Source of the DNA: Piper betle
Taxonomy: Eukaryota > Streptophyta > Magnoliopsida > Piperales > Piperaceae
NCBI GenBank assembly: GCA_033002965.1
Contig: JAURVB010003185.1
Location: 1 to 64,000 of the forward strand
Direction: 5' to 3'
Length of the DNA: 64,000 bases
This document shows positions 18,379 through 31,691 of this stretch, one piece after another. The number at the start of each line of letters is the position of its first letter. Positions within the stretch are counted from its first letter, which is position 1. The translations under genes and the position numbers were made by a program. The notes under the pieces were generated by a model. That model did no database searches. It saw only the letters and a program-made list of their open reading frames with translations, and had not been told where the DNA came from.

Positions 18379-19338
18379 GGAGATGCGTTTCCCACTGGGA
18401 AGTTATACGTGCCACATTTTAATATGGACCGTCCGATTAGATAGACGATCTAGATTAATATATGAAATATGATGAAGCCCTAAGTAGCGGCCGCCCCGGC
18501 TGATGCCTACGGGCATCGCCGCCACCGGAGTCGACGACTCCCCTCCCTCCACAAGTCAACGACCCCCTCCCTCCGGTCGGCATTGGGGATGGAGATATCC
18601 TCTGCTTTGGTGGCGGCGGCTCCGGCTCCGGCGAGGAGGAGAGAAGACGACGACCGCGGGAGAAACAGGTCCCAGCGGGATGGGGAGATCTCGAGCTTGA
18701 GCTTGAACTTGAACTTGAACTTGAGCTGGTCATCATGTTGTGGTGGTGAGGAGTGGCTCTTCTGGTGGGAAGGGGATGGTTAGAGAAGAAGGTGAAGAGA
18801 TGAAGTCAAGGCGGTGCAGGGCAGGCGGTGAGAGGCGTGGAAGCGATGGGAGGAGGAGGCGGTTTGGAGAGGGGGCACAGGCGTGGAGAGGTGTGGAGAG
18901 GCTAAGGGCCCTGGGCCGCCAATCGCCGTCGCACGACCCCGCACCCACCCGCTCGCCTCCCCCCACCGAGGCCCCCCTCTGTCGCCCCACCCCCGCCATC
19001 ACCGACGCCCCCCCACCCCCCAACGTAGCCCCACCCGGATGCCCCCCTCCCCCAACCCCACCACAGCCGCCCCACCTCCCCACCCCCCTCCCTCCTTCAC
19101 CGACGCCGACCCCCCGTCGCCCTACCCGGATGTCCCCCCTCCCCCAACCCCGCATCAGCCGCCCCACCTCCCCCGCCCGGCAACAGCCCTTGTCTCCCCA
19201 CCCCGGCCGGGTACCCGGCCATCGGAGAATGACCTATTTTTTTGTTTTCATATATTAAGACCGTCCATCTCATCGAACGGTCCAGATTAAGATGTGGCGC
19301 ATATAACTTCTCCGCCCTTGCTCAGGGAAACTTTTCCC
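18379..19338. mobile_element. Mutator-like element with long TIRs and GC-rich cargo
   Basis: The left end (18379-18468) and the right end read on the minus strand (19338-19246) align over about 90 bp with a few mismatches and small gaps. Shared blocks are GTTTCCC, GAAGTTATAYGYGCCACAT, TGGACCGTYCGAT and TTAATATATGAAA. Long inverted repeats of this kind are typical of Mutator-like elements. The interior (about 18490-19230) is GC-rich and sharply unlike its surroundings, as in Pack-MULEs that carry captured gene pieces. The cargo translates only to low-complexity Pro/Arg/Gly sequence and I do not recognise a donor gene. The expected 9-bp target duplication was not found, so the exact ends are uncertain. 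Confidence 0.7.
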
Positions 19339-22300
19339 TTATTGTAATTATAAAAAGATAAGCGCTAGGCGAAGGCAGATAAGTTTAAAAAAAGTATTTT
19401 TGTGTCACAAATTAATTTGGGCCATCCAATTAAAAAGATGGGTCTAGATTTTGTTAATTTAAAAAAATAATTAAATTTTAATCTGAGTTGTCTAATTACA
19501 ATGATGGCCCAGATGTATTGTTTTAAATTTTTTAATTTTTTTTCACAGGTGCCGACTGTGACAGCGCAGCCTCCAGCCAAGGGTGGCGGCCGCACTCCCT
19601 AAGGCCAAGGGTGGCAGCCACACTCCCTAAGGCCAAGGCCAAATCTGGCCTCAAGACAGCCCGACATGGCCTGCCGCAGTTAGATCAAGATTATTTGTGT
19701 CAATTGTTGGCAAATTGCCATCGTTGGGTAAATTTTTACAAGTATAAGGTGTGCATAGATTATAATGCCGTATGCAATATTCTATCAATTCCTCCTAAAA
19801 TTGTGCCAAGAAGAGCAATACAAAAAATATAACAAAAAAAAGCTTATTCATGTGAGAGTGTTTATATTCTCATACTCACGGCCATAATTAAATCAAGTTA
19901 TAAAATTAACAAGTGAAAGAAATAAAAATAATTCATTGTATATATTTCCTCTTGCGTTCCTAAAGATTTAAATTTTATCAAGGCCAATTTATGGGCTACT
20001 TCAATTTTTCTTTTGTATTGGTTAAAGATGTCTCCTTGGTAGGTGTATATAGCACCTTCTTCATAGGTATAGATGGTAAAGTTTACACAATGCCTCCATA
20101 ATAGGTATGGATAATGTTTCTTCAATTGTAGTGAAAATATTAAGTCAAATTGTAATAAATTTAGATAGTTTAATTGCATTAATAATTATATTGTTATGAG
20201 GTCTTACAGTTAATATTGGTTGAAAGACCCAATAAAAAGCTATAGACTTCTACGTAAATATACTTATTTTTCTTGAAATAATAAAAGTGCTACAAAAGTA
20301 TTTAATGAGTAAGTAATTTAGTTGAACTTGATTGCATTTTACAACCAATATGACTGTTAGGTTTTACATCAAATTTCTACTCGTCATGTATTCATTAAGA
20401 GACACCCAATTAACAAAATATGATTTCTATACAACAATTGGGTGGTATGGTTAATCACGATGCTCGCGGGGAAATTTTCTTAATGATGTAAAATTAAGCA
20501 TTAACACCATAAGTCCTATGGCCGCAATTAGTTGGCCTGCTTAACCACCGTTACAAATAAAACCAAAAAAATGGCAAAGTATTCTCTTTTTTTCATTTAA
20601 ATAGTAAAAAAACTAATGAATTTATGTCCATTTAAATTATGAAACACTAATAGCAAAAGCCTACGTCGTTACCAATCTAAAAATATAGCAATATTGACTT
20701 ATATAAATAAGAAATAGTATTATTATTATGTTTCATTAACATTTATATTATTATATTACATCATTTAAAAGAATTGTTTAACCTAAATACATGGTGCCAG
20801 TAGCACCAAATTTAAGACCTTGACAAGACTTAGATGTTGTCTAAGAATTGTGCGGCTCAAATAAAAAATTTCCAACTTTACATGCTCAAAACAATCAAAA
20901 ATTCATAGTGGCAAGCAGTCCAAAGATTAGTAATTGATAAATAGTATAATGGTAAATAGTCTAAGAAATTAATAAATAAAAATAATAAATGTCATTGATC
21001 GCATCGTAGACGGACAACTTACAACCCCCTCAAATGCTCGTATTACGAATGGCGGTGCCCTAATTATCACAACCCATCGTACAACCGGCGGCAAAAATCT
21101 CACAAATACTTCTCACCATCTCCGAGCGTCCCCACCGTCGTGATCGAGTTTATCGACGGTGGGGTGCTCGAGCGTCCCCAACACCTTTTTCTATTTCATT
21201 AACGATGACTAAAAACTCCAAACAACAAGGAGATTCAAGTGATCAAATAAACTCCATTGTTTTCAGAGTCGCCGGCTGCAGCAAACAACAATATAGGAAC
21301 AAATAGGTGAACTTTTTAGCATAGTGGAAGAAGCTGAAGGAAGTAGCTTTCGGTTGAGTTTTGTTTGATCAGTGCCCATTATACTTCTCGCGAAAAACCA
21401 ACTGAAAAACAAATTGTTTTCCTATTTGCAACCAAATAGTAACGGAAATGAAGTGAATTTCTTAAATGAGTTAGGTGCAATCGGTTCAGTTTGATTGGGT
21501 CTTAAAGCAAATAAAAATGAAGAGAGTAAGATCTTACAGCTACTTATCTTCCCTTTGAGAGTGATAATAATATTTTACTTGTAAAATAATTGTCCATATG
21601 TAGGTCATGAGTTCAACGACAAAAAGTTCATCGGCTAAATTAAATTTTAAGGTTTAGAGTTTAAGGCTTAAGATTTATCGACGTTAATATTGCTGATTCT
21701 TCTCGTTCGTATATATGCTTCAATCAATTTTGCTTTTGTGTTCTCTATGTATTTGATATTCTGATGATGAGTATTATTTTCATATGTGCAATCCCAGTAA
21801 TCACCAACTTGTCTTCTTAATGATCAGCATGTCTTCTTGCTTTTTGTGTGTGTTTCCGCTGGCTTCTGGGAGTGTTGTTTCTAGATAGCATACATATTAG
21901 ATAATTTTTTTTATTCTTCAATTTGAGTAATAAAAAAAAATCTTTTCTTACAATGTTCTGGGTTGGATTATTGTTGCCTTTTGGTATATCGCATCTTGGT
22001 TTAATTAATCAGCCTCAACCCAATGGGAATTTGAGATTTTTGTAAATAACCAAATGTATGGAAGATAAATAGTTTGCCTGTCCCCTTCGTTGTTGAAATA
22101 GTGGCGTATTCCTATGGTCTACTTTTCAAATTGCTAGTTATCTCCTTGGCCATGGTTGTGATGTGAAGCAATAATATTTTAATTTCAGAGCCTACGTTAC
22201 AGAGATTGAATGTTAGTTGCCACTGTAAAAAAGACAAGTTGGGGGCAAATATATATGCATCCCATTGTCCTATCTAGAAAATTCAACTAGCTAACCACCA

Positions 22301-23191
22301 AAAATATAAGAAGAAATATTCATGGTGCATCTACAAATATCCATACTTGCACCAAACAATATTTACCAATATTAACTACATCTATTTATATAACTGGTCA
22401 TCCTTGCAGCATTCTATGAGTAGTATTGAATGCTGCAAACAATCCACGGCAGCCTCAAATCCTTGTGAATCCATTAACGCTCTGTTGGTATTCCTCCCTC
22501 TGTGCGTATGCTGGAATATCCGAGTAATGAATGCCAAAAGTCCTTGGAAAATTCATTGGCTTCACATTCCAAAGCTCTGAATGTGCCAACCCTACTCCAC
22601 ATCTTTCTCTTCACTGTGCTTCTCTCCCCCAAAAGGGTACGCTAGACATGCAATTGTTCTTCATATTTAATCCTCATGCCTACCTACTGAAACGCCCATT
22701 GTCTGCAATTTCTGTCATTTCTGTGAGTTCCACACAGTGACATGTTGCTTTCGGCTTGTTAGCTTAATCTTTTTTCTCTGTGATTTTCTTTGTCCTGCTG
22801 TTCCTGAGGCTCTCGGTGGTCCACGGTGCTCGTTTTCCTGCATGAAATTGGAATGGTGTCATGGTATGCATGTTTGTCAAAGTTGTTGACTGTAACATCA
22901 GTGAAAAATAATGAATTGGGTCGATTTCAATGATTTGCTTTGTCAAAGTTTCAGAACTGGTTTTGATTTATAATATATGTTAAATGACATGTGGATTGTC
23001 ATTCTACATGTTTATATTTAATGAGATCAGTCCAATAAATTTTGGAAGTACTTAGTCATAGTGATTAATGTGAAGTTCCAACTTCCAATATGTATGGTGA
23101 GCTTAATGCCACTGGGAGTAGATCATTTAGAATCAGATTTTTTAATTATATATATATATAGGTGTGTATGTATATATATATATATACATAG

Positions 23192-23222
<31 letters not shown>

Positions 23223-24935
23223 TCATTGTTATGAATTTTTAATTATAAGAAGAGATTCTAAATGTATGCATATTGTCAATCATTTTCATCTGCTGGCTCA
23301 AAACAGCGAGGACTCTATGGCCATCAAGCATTTTCGTGAATATTCTACAACTTCAATGTGTGGGATCAGATTCGGAGTTCTGAGTTGAATCTACTAGAAT
23401 TATTTTTATTATTATTTTTAATTTAGTAATTAGAATTTTATATAAAATTAATATATATATTACTTTTAAAAATAATGAATATATGATTTATATTAATTTA
23501 ATTAAACTAAAAAACAATACGTTTCCCATTTCTTAACTCAAAGAGTTACTCATAAAATTTATGAAATTAAAGACATCTACAAAATTTGACTCAAAAAATC
23601 ATAAATTAGAATTAACTCGACTTAAAATAATAAAATTAAAAATATATTAAAATTATAATAATAATATAACTTGATATTTCTAACTCATTAATAATGTGAG
23701 AAACCCACTTACACTCTTACAAGCTCATTTATAGAATTGTTTTCTGCTGCATAATTTTTATACCAATGATAAATTAAGAGGTACGTTTCCTATTTCAGAC
23801 CATCTTCATGAATAAAAAATAATGAACAAGTTCATACCATCGTCCAAATTTTTTCAAAAGAAGATGAAATGATAGAAATTAACAAATTTGCATATCCTAA
23901 AAATAAATAAATGAAATGAGATGACAGAAATTACAACGGGTTCATATGGCAGGCAGGTCACAAGCTGATCACAAGTCATGGTAGGTACATAAACTACCAG
24001 GTGAGGGGTTACCAAACTTGGCCAAATTCACGTTCACTCCAAACCAAACTCCACGTGAATCACCGCCTTATCACATCATCATCAACCTAGATATCAAAGC
24101 CAACCTCCCTAGCCCGTTTTTACATGCAGATATATACATACAACCTTTTCAAAACACACTCTATCTAGCAATATATTATAACCACATACATACAAATTAC
24201 AAAGACGTGGAAAAGCTAAAAAGATTAAAAAAGGAGGAGCCAACCCCAAGTCAAATCCCTGCAAAATTTTCCCTTTTATTTAACCGCCTACCAAAGTCTT
24301 CCCTCTTCTGTTTCCTTCCCATCTCTCATCTCTATCTTCTCTCCTCTTGTCTGCCCCCCATTTAATGCCCCCTGCCACCCCACCGCCCCAGGCATTCAAT
24401 GCAGTGGGCTATTGAATGCTACATAAGGGCAAGGGAAGCAGCCAAATGAGCCCTGCAAAAATCTCCGCAGATTCATCCTGTGCCATGTCCAAATTCTTAA
24501 AAATCAATCCTACCCAGATAAGCATTTGGCACTAATAACGTAAATGAAATTAACATATTTGAGAACAAGGTGAAGATTTCACCGGATACCTAGACTAAAA
24601 AAATTAACGAGGTACAGTAGCACATATGGTTCATCATGCATGTAATGATGTTACATGAGAGCTAAAATCACGGAGGGATGAATATAATCGCTATAAACTG
24701 ATCACATTTCTGAGTCTGGTATGTCATTTGATTTTGTGGGTTCCTCGTAGATTTTGGATGGTAACCTTGTTGTTCACGGTAATTCTCGCACTAGGAGTCA
24801 ATGCCGAACCACCACCCTTGCCGAGTGCTAAAAGAACAGTCCATCAATACCTTTACCACCCTGCTAGGGTTCTACGCGCGGTTCGTTCTTGACTCTAATT
24901 TCTTTAATATATTCAAAAACTCATATAATTCCGAT
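19339..24935. other. AT-rich intergenic DNA with a few small repeats
   Basis: No gene is recognised in 5.6 kb. A GGTCTTAC-type MITE is likely at 20198-20375: the left end GTCTTACAGTTAATATTGG matches the inverted right end with 'ATATTGGTTG' shared. There is a (TA)n block at 23150-23220. A pyrimidine-rich tract at 24290-24360 follows a TATA-like 'tttatttaacc', but no downstream conserved frame on the plus strand supports a gene. The last few hundred bases may contain the 3' UTR of the HD-Zip gene. Confidence 0.4.
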
Positions 24936-27900
24936 TCAATTCTCGCAGTGGAGAGCAGCTTTGATCTTTTGGATGGTGCAGGAAATGAGGTTGCTGACTG
25001 TGTCGACGGACTCCACCGTCAATTTGGCCGTGGGCTGGCTGTTGACGAGGACCTGGAAGGCGACAGTGAGGAGGGAACCACCGACACCGGCCCCTGGCGA
25101 GGAGGCAGGGTCGGCGGCTGCCGCAGAGGGAGGATGGTTAGTAAAGGCACCGTCAGGGACGATGGCAAAGCCGGAGGGGAGGAGGGCGACGCAGGCAGAG
25201 TTGCCACCGTTCATAACGAGGTGCATGGCTGGGATGTCCACGGGCGCGTACACCACTAGCGCCCCCGACAAGTCCATGCACGTCTCTTGTAGTATTAGCA
25301 TGCTCCCTTGGTTGGCGCTCATGGCCTGTCTTACATGGTAATATTAATAATAATATATTTAGGGGCCACAAATCCTATTGTAATTATAAAAAAAAATGAA
25401 TTTTAAAATATTTTAAAATTATTGAATTTTTTAAAAAATCCAAAAATAAATCACATTAAAACAGTAAAATATAACAAGATTATTAAAATCCTGTTTATAC
25501 ACTTTATATTTTTATATATACAACTCATATAAGCTATATAAGGTATAATTAATCTTGATTTTTTTCCTATTAAATATATTCAATATGTTAACATAATCAT
25601 AACCAATACATATCCACTACACATATACTAAAATAAAATTGGTTATTCGATTATCATTTTTTATGATCAATGGCTGGATAAATATCATGTCATTTTAGTT
25701 GGGGAATGAAACAGTTCTAGGAATGCGAGATAACAGTGCAAGTCACAATAAGATGTAGACTTTATATCAACTAGAAATATAAGTGATTAAAACAATATTT
25801 ATAAATTAATTACCATTGTTATGTTTTCATTTGGGTATGTCAGTTTAACGTCTTTTTGATTATTGACTACATTCCAAAAATAATAATTTGTTAATTATAT
25901 TTATTAAAATTTACCAAATGAATTCTATGAAAAAATTATTCGCTTTAATACTCCCTGTCTGGATGAAATGGGTACAAGCGTTATACTAGAGTATAAATTT
26001 TAACACCAGGTATAAATTTTATATTATTAACAACTCTTTCACATTTTTCAACTAGCTCGAAAAATGAATTATTCAATAATTTTAATATATATGTATATAT
26101 ATATATATATTGATATAAAGGAAATAATTAATAAATAAAAATAAAGTTAAAAGATTGAAACCCTTACACTGGAACGGAGAAGGGAGACGCAGTTGGCAGG
26201 GTCTGGGCCTTTGGCAATGTGTGCCATCTCCTGCATAGGCCCGCCGTTGGAGAGAATATCCCACTCCGATCGGAGCCTCTCGTCGTGCAGGAAGGCGAAC
26301 AGCCGCTGCGGGGTGGCAGGGAGCCACACTGAGGTGGCCGCACTCAGCACCACCCCCGGCGGCTCCCCGGGGTTGTCCACACTCTTCCTCGTCATCACCT
26401 GAACATCATCGCCGGCGCTGCCACCGCATATCTTGTCCCAAGCATGGATACTGGAGCGGCATACTCCGGCGCAGAAGTTGTCGGTCATCCGCAATGCCAA
26501 CTTCAGCATGCTCCTCCGTCCCGATGCTGTCATACCTGTCATTTTTAAATACAATATTTATATATTAATTAATATTAATGTCATCTGCCCGTCTATATTA
26601 AACATAAAATTTTATCTAGATAGATTATAATAACTTAATATTTTAAATATAAATTTTATTCTTAAAAATAATATTTCATTAAATATAAAAATAGTTATAA
26701 CAATTAAGTTTTTTTATTTTTATTGGTTTATTATATTTTATCCAAACGCAATTTTTAATTTCTTTTTATTACTAAAAATTTATTTACACTATTTAACTAC
26801 AAACAATCATTAAATAAAATTTAATTTTATAGATATGCCATAGAGATGATTAGGATTGAGTATAATTTTATCGAAGATAACAATTTAATTTATTATTATT
26901 TTTTATCCTTGTTGATTTTATCGAAGAGATGATTAGGATTCGGTAAATAAAAATTATACCGAAAGTGTCGCGGGAGGGGAGGGAAGAGGACATGAGGACG
27001 GCGAGGCACTGGCACTGGCGCTGGAGGGTGGCCACCCACCGCTGCGCCCCGAACGCCATACCCGCCGCCACCAGTGGCCGGAAAAGCTGGTGCACCTCCG
27101 CCTCGTCGTACTCTGCGTGCTCCACCCACGTCACCTGCACCACAAGCAACAAAGCCCCACCTCCATTAAAAACCTCACCTTCACTCTACTATTTATTTAC
27201 TTACTATATATATATATATATATTATTTATTTATTTATTTATTTATATACAGATACATAAATAGATAGTCTATGCAATATATCTGTAATCCGTACTGCTG
27301 CTTGCTACTGCTACACCAGTACCTTTGGTGAGCTGTTGCATGTGATGACTAATGGAGTCAACCACTTGTGTCAGAAGTGGGGGCAAGATCAAATAGACTA
27401 TCATCCAATCTTCCTTGGCTTATGGTAGAAGACAAAATGAAGATTATTTCATGGCTTTGGGAAGAAGGGATGGGAATTAGAAATGACCCAGATAATCTGG
27501 GCCGTGTCGGCTTGATTGCTTCCATGAGTAGCATGGCTTGGATTCAGTGAAAGAAGATCAAAAATGGTGGAGGAAATCAATGGCATACAACCTGTGAGGT
27601 GTGAGGGGTGGAGGAGAACCGAGACTTCTTTTAATGAATAAACAGTGCAAGGAAGAAGCAGACACGGATTGCTAGGGCAGGAGGACGTTGATAACAATAC
27701 AAAATTTTCAAGAATATGATTTGTGTGATTAAGAAAGTATAAGCGGGGGAGGAGGAGAAGGAGAAGCATCTAATTCTTATAAAAATTAGATGCGGTAAAA
27801 GCAGAATCATTATGCCATTAATTGTTTATTGGGTCCCGAGTGGCCGCCATGAAAGCTCTCCCAGCAGGTGTGTGCATCACAAATTGCATAGCATATTACT

Positions 27901-29900
27901 ATATTGGACAGCATCCTATGTTACTATATAGTCACCTTGGAGTAGCCATTGGGCATGTCCTGCACCACACAGCCGGAGGGCAGCCGGCGGCAGCCGGCGT
28001 AGACGGGGCCGCCAGGGCCATCGCGGACGGCGTCCACGGAGACGTCGACGACGGCCCAGACGCCCTCGGCTTGCTGCTTGCAGAACCTGAGAAAGCTCAC
28101 TTCCCTCACCGGCACCAACGGGGACAACACTTGCAACTCGGCAGTCATCTGCACCAAGAACACCACCACCCCAACCATCAACCAAACAAGTCATAACAAA
28201 GCAAAACTTAGCACCACCATCACATAAACAATGTTGGATCGATCAAGAACATCTCACAAGCTGCAGAGCTCCGTTTCTGGTGCCGCCCATGCCGGCGGAG
28301 ATCACGTCGGTGGTGGAAGCTCTGGCAATCATGCACGGGAACATCTCCACCCACCGATTCTACAAATCACCCTAACAAATTAACGAACACGAACTTCCCG
28401 AACTGATCAAGGAACCAAAATTTGAGATTAGCTTACAGCATCAACAAGAGTTTCGACCAAAGCAAGGCTATTGATGATGACCATGGAGGTCTCCCTAGAC
28501 GTCTCGGTGACATACCCAACAGGTTTAGGACCGATACATCGAGGGAACACCTTGAGATACTCTTCGTAGTTGATCGTCTCCCTATTACCATGGCTACCAT
28601 CTAAAGCCGGCAACCAGATGGGGTCGTCGGTCTGGGCGAGCTTGAGCAGCTCGTCCATGGCCGCCAACGCCAGCTCGAGCAGCATCGACCGCTCGATCGA
28701 CCTCTCCAACCCCATTATCGGCGGCGAGTCGAGTGGGAGGGAAGGGAAGGCGGCGGCAGCGGGGAGGGGAGAGGGGCGGCCGATGAACTTTCCGGCGAGG
28801 GCGCAGACGCGGTCGAGCTCGTCCTTGAGCCGGGCGTTCTCGAGGCGGAGGTGCTGCGCCTCCATGGACGCCTCCCCCAGCACCGCCGGACCGCCGCAGC
28901 CGCTGCACATAGGACTCCGCATCGCGTCCCGCATCGCCATGTTCTCCGCCCGCAGCTTGTCGTTCTCCGACCTCAGAATCGCGTTCTCGTGCCGCTCCAA
29001 TTGCGTCTGATCATCCAAAAAAAATGAAAATTTCAAATACAAGAAAAACTATACAGAGACACCAAAGTCAAATGAAATGATTCACAACAGTCTTTCGATT
29101 TTTTTTAAATAGAGAAATAGAAATGAGATTGAAGAATCAGTTGAAAACGTTTGAAAACAACTCTAAGCTCGAAAGATATGAGGTTTTGCAGTACCTTCAT
29201 TTGGGTGCGGCGGTTCTGGAACCAGAACTTCACCTGCCGGCTCTCCAAGCACAGCCTCTTGCTCAGCTCCGCCCTTTGCTTTTCGTCTGGATGTGGGCAT
29301 TCTTTGAACAATCTGAGAATTACAAAAAAAAAAAACTTAGTTAATATCATATATGATCATGATGATGAAGGCGGGAGGGATTCTATGAATATGTGTAAAT
29401 ATATCTATACGATTCGAGTTCTTGGATTTGCTGGGGGTGTGGCGATGGTAGCGCTTCTTTCTGGGCGGGTGGTCGGCGTCTAGATCGTCCCCGGAGCCGC
29501 CTTCCATGTTATCACTTCCAGATCTGCTCTCATACTCCTCTTCTCTGTTGCTGTTGGGGGCCTGGGTAATTCTAGGTTGGAGCAGCTGCTGCTGCTGCTG
29601 CTCCCCCTTGCATTTGCAAGCTCCCCTTGGGCAGCTTCCTGCATGCTTGTTTGCTGCATCAAACAAGGGAACACGCCATTACATATAAGGGTGGAGTGGA
29701 ACGAGGAGGTGGTGGTGGCGGGAGCGTACCAGGGCGAGGGAGAGGCCAGGGGAGGAGGCGAAGATGGACTTGGCGACGACGGCGGCCGGTGGAGAGAAGC
29801 GGGGGTGGGCAATGGCCCCGGCGGGCATGTTGAAGTGGATGTCGGCAGCGGCCACCACTCTTGCACCGGAGGCTTCCTCCAACAGCTCCCCAAAATTCAT
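24936..29900 (-). CDS. Class IV HD-Zip/START transcription factor, ANL2/ROC-like (two frameshifts in exon 2)
   Basis: Nine coding exons: 29730-29900, 29411-29653, 29195-29312, 28437-29006, 28258-28359, 27936-28148, 26960-27134, 26168-26535, 24936-25325. The start MNFGELLEE and exon 1 end GLSLAL match the ANL2/HDG/ROC group. Order: acidic [16 protein letters not shown] region, homeodomain ([10 protein letters not shown]...[12 protein letters not shown]), zipper-loop-zipper with the redox-type CSGC pair, START lipid-binding domain about residues 285-515, and the START-adjacent region ending in [10 protein letters not shown]. These nuclear factors bind L1-box DNA and control epidermal cell fate. 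Length about 783 residues, usual for the family. Exon 2 is 243 nt; phase needs 245. The frame breaks at a five-G run (ANAR|GEQQQQQ) and at a five-C run inside the homeodomain (HTP|QIQELE). A second acceptor 8 nt downstream would bypass only the first break. The other exons are intact and in phase. Confidence 0.94.
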
Positions 29901-30180
29901 CAAAAAGTTAAATCTTTCTCCCTCACCTCAGTCTCAATTTCTTCTCATCATTGGATCAGCTCTACAGAAAAAACAGAGACACATCAACATACATCGATAA
30001 ATTGGAGGAAATAGCAAACACCCATTTCCCCTCTCTCCCCTCACAAAACCAACCATCAACAAAGAGCAACAATATATATATAGCATGTTAAGCACATAAG
30101 ATATGGTAGCAACCCCTCCACACCTCCTTCCAACCTCTAAACCAGGCCTAGAGCAAACAGTACCCTCCATGTCTCTGCAT

Positions 30181-31691
30181 GCAGGAGCATAGCTTAGCTG
30201 CTCCTCGCCTGTGATGGGGAGAGAACAGAAGGCGAAGAAGGGAGGAGGTTTGGAGAGGAGAGAAGGAGATAAAAGAGGTTTGTGTGGACTCTTCGAAGCC
30301 TTTCAAATACTACACAACAAAAATATTAAAAAATAAAGATGCAACACGATTATAAAGCGTCAGTTGACCCTCCCCAAGAATCCATAATCCATTTCACTTC
30401 AGTTTTTCAACTCACAAACCCAACAAAAAAAACAAAAAAACTTCGAAACGGTTCAAGCTAAAATGGGACCTGACTACATATTTTCACCTGTGGTAAATTG
30501 GGGGAGCCCAGAATTTCTTTTGCCTTTGTTGAAGCCCCCTTTTTGTTCTTTTCCTCCCTGCCACTCAGAAACTTCGTTGGGATCTGCACAGTGAAGCCTA
30601 CGAGTGGTGGACGGGGAAGGTTGGATATATATATATATATAGCTAATATAATTTATATAAAATATATTTTTTATTTAAAATAATTTAGTCAATCTCGTTA
30701 TTTAATATCTACATGAATAAATTTAAAAATGAATAATAAATAATAAAAATAATTATAAAATTTTAAATCAATTTAATGTTTTTAACCTTTTAATCTTAAT
30801 TATCAAAATAATTATAATAAAAATTAATTTTAAAATATACATTAATTAGTGTTTTTTAAAATCTAAAAGTCATATATATTATTTTTAATATATATAAATA
30901 ATATTTTATAAGACCTATTAAAAATAAATCTAAATTAAACATATAATTTGTATAAATTTAAGCGCAATTAATATAAATTTTTCCTAGTAATATAATGTAA
31001 TCAATCAAAAATTGAGATCAAAGTGCAGGGTGGGAGACGGAAGCGGAGACGAAGACGGGAAGAAAAGTGTGGATGTCTATTTGTATCGTCTGCTGCTTGA
31101 CTTGCTAGGTCTAATGGGCGCTGACAAACTCTACTTCTTGGCTGGCTCCAATGTAGTTATACCTCTCCCCGTTCTGTCTGTGTCTCTCTCTCGTTATCTG
31201 TCAAAACTGTGGGAAATCTGGCGTGGGGCTTGCTCAGATTTGCCCTGCTTCCTTCTATATGAAGCTTTTTACTGGACTTAACCTTTTCGGCTTGGATTTG
31301 GCAGTCCAGGCTGTGCATCGTTTTCATTTTCTGGTTCTGGACCTTAATTCTTAACAACAAAATTGTTACCAAGAGTAAGAAACAATCACGATCGAGTTTG
31401 ACAAATTTATTTTATTATCATAATTATATTCTTATTTATAATAAAAGTATAATATATTTTATTATTTTAGATGATATATAATATTATATTAAAAAATTAA
31501 AATTAAAAATAATAAATATTTTTTGAGTTCGTGTCTAGGGTTTAATGAGACCTGAATTCGGACCCAATATAAAATAAATACTAATAAAAACCTAAACTTG
31601 TTGGCTCGTATCCCATATGATTGAACTAATGTTTAATAATTTTTGGTTGGATGGTAATTTGTTTACCTAGACCCAGTTCGCAACACCATCT
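30181..31691. other. HD-Zip upstream region and AT-rich DNA with an inverted repeat copy
   Basis: At 30225-30290 the minus strand is CT-rich, a common trait of plant 5' leaders, so the transcription start probably lies near here. I saw no L1 box (TAAATGYA) within about 1 kb of the start codon. At about 30690-30880 the sequence, read in reverse, resembles 32390-32530 and 34000-34120 in the tandem duplication. No gene is seen. Confidence 0.4.

Noticed and set aside
18733..19290. Pro-rich and Gly-rich frames in the Mutator-like cargo
   Set aside because: All frames are low complexity and none has a recognisable domain or start context.
24392..24419. Inverted repeat gcattcaat/attgaatgc as a microRNA precursor
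   Set aside because: The stem is only 9 bp with a 10-nt loop, far shorter than plant precursors, and no known miRNA sequence is recognised.
29411..29645. Alternative acceptor 8 nt downstream in HD-Zip exon 2 to explain the frame change
   Set aside because: It would give [13 protein letters not shown] in place of the family-like QTSM and would not repair the second break in the homeodomain, so base loss is simpler.
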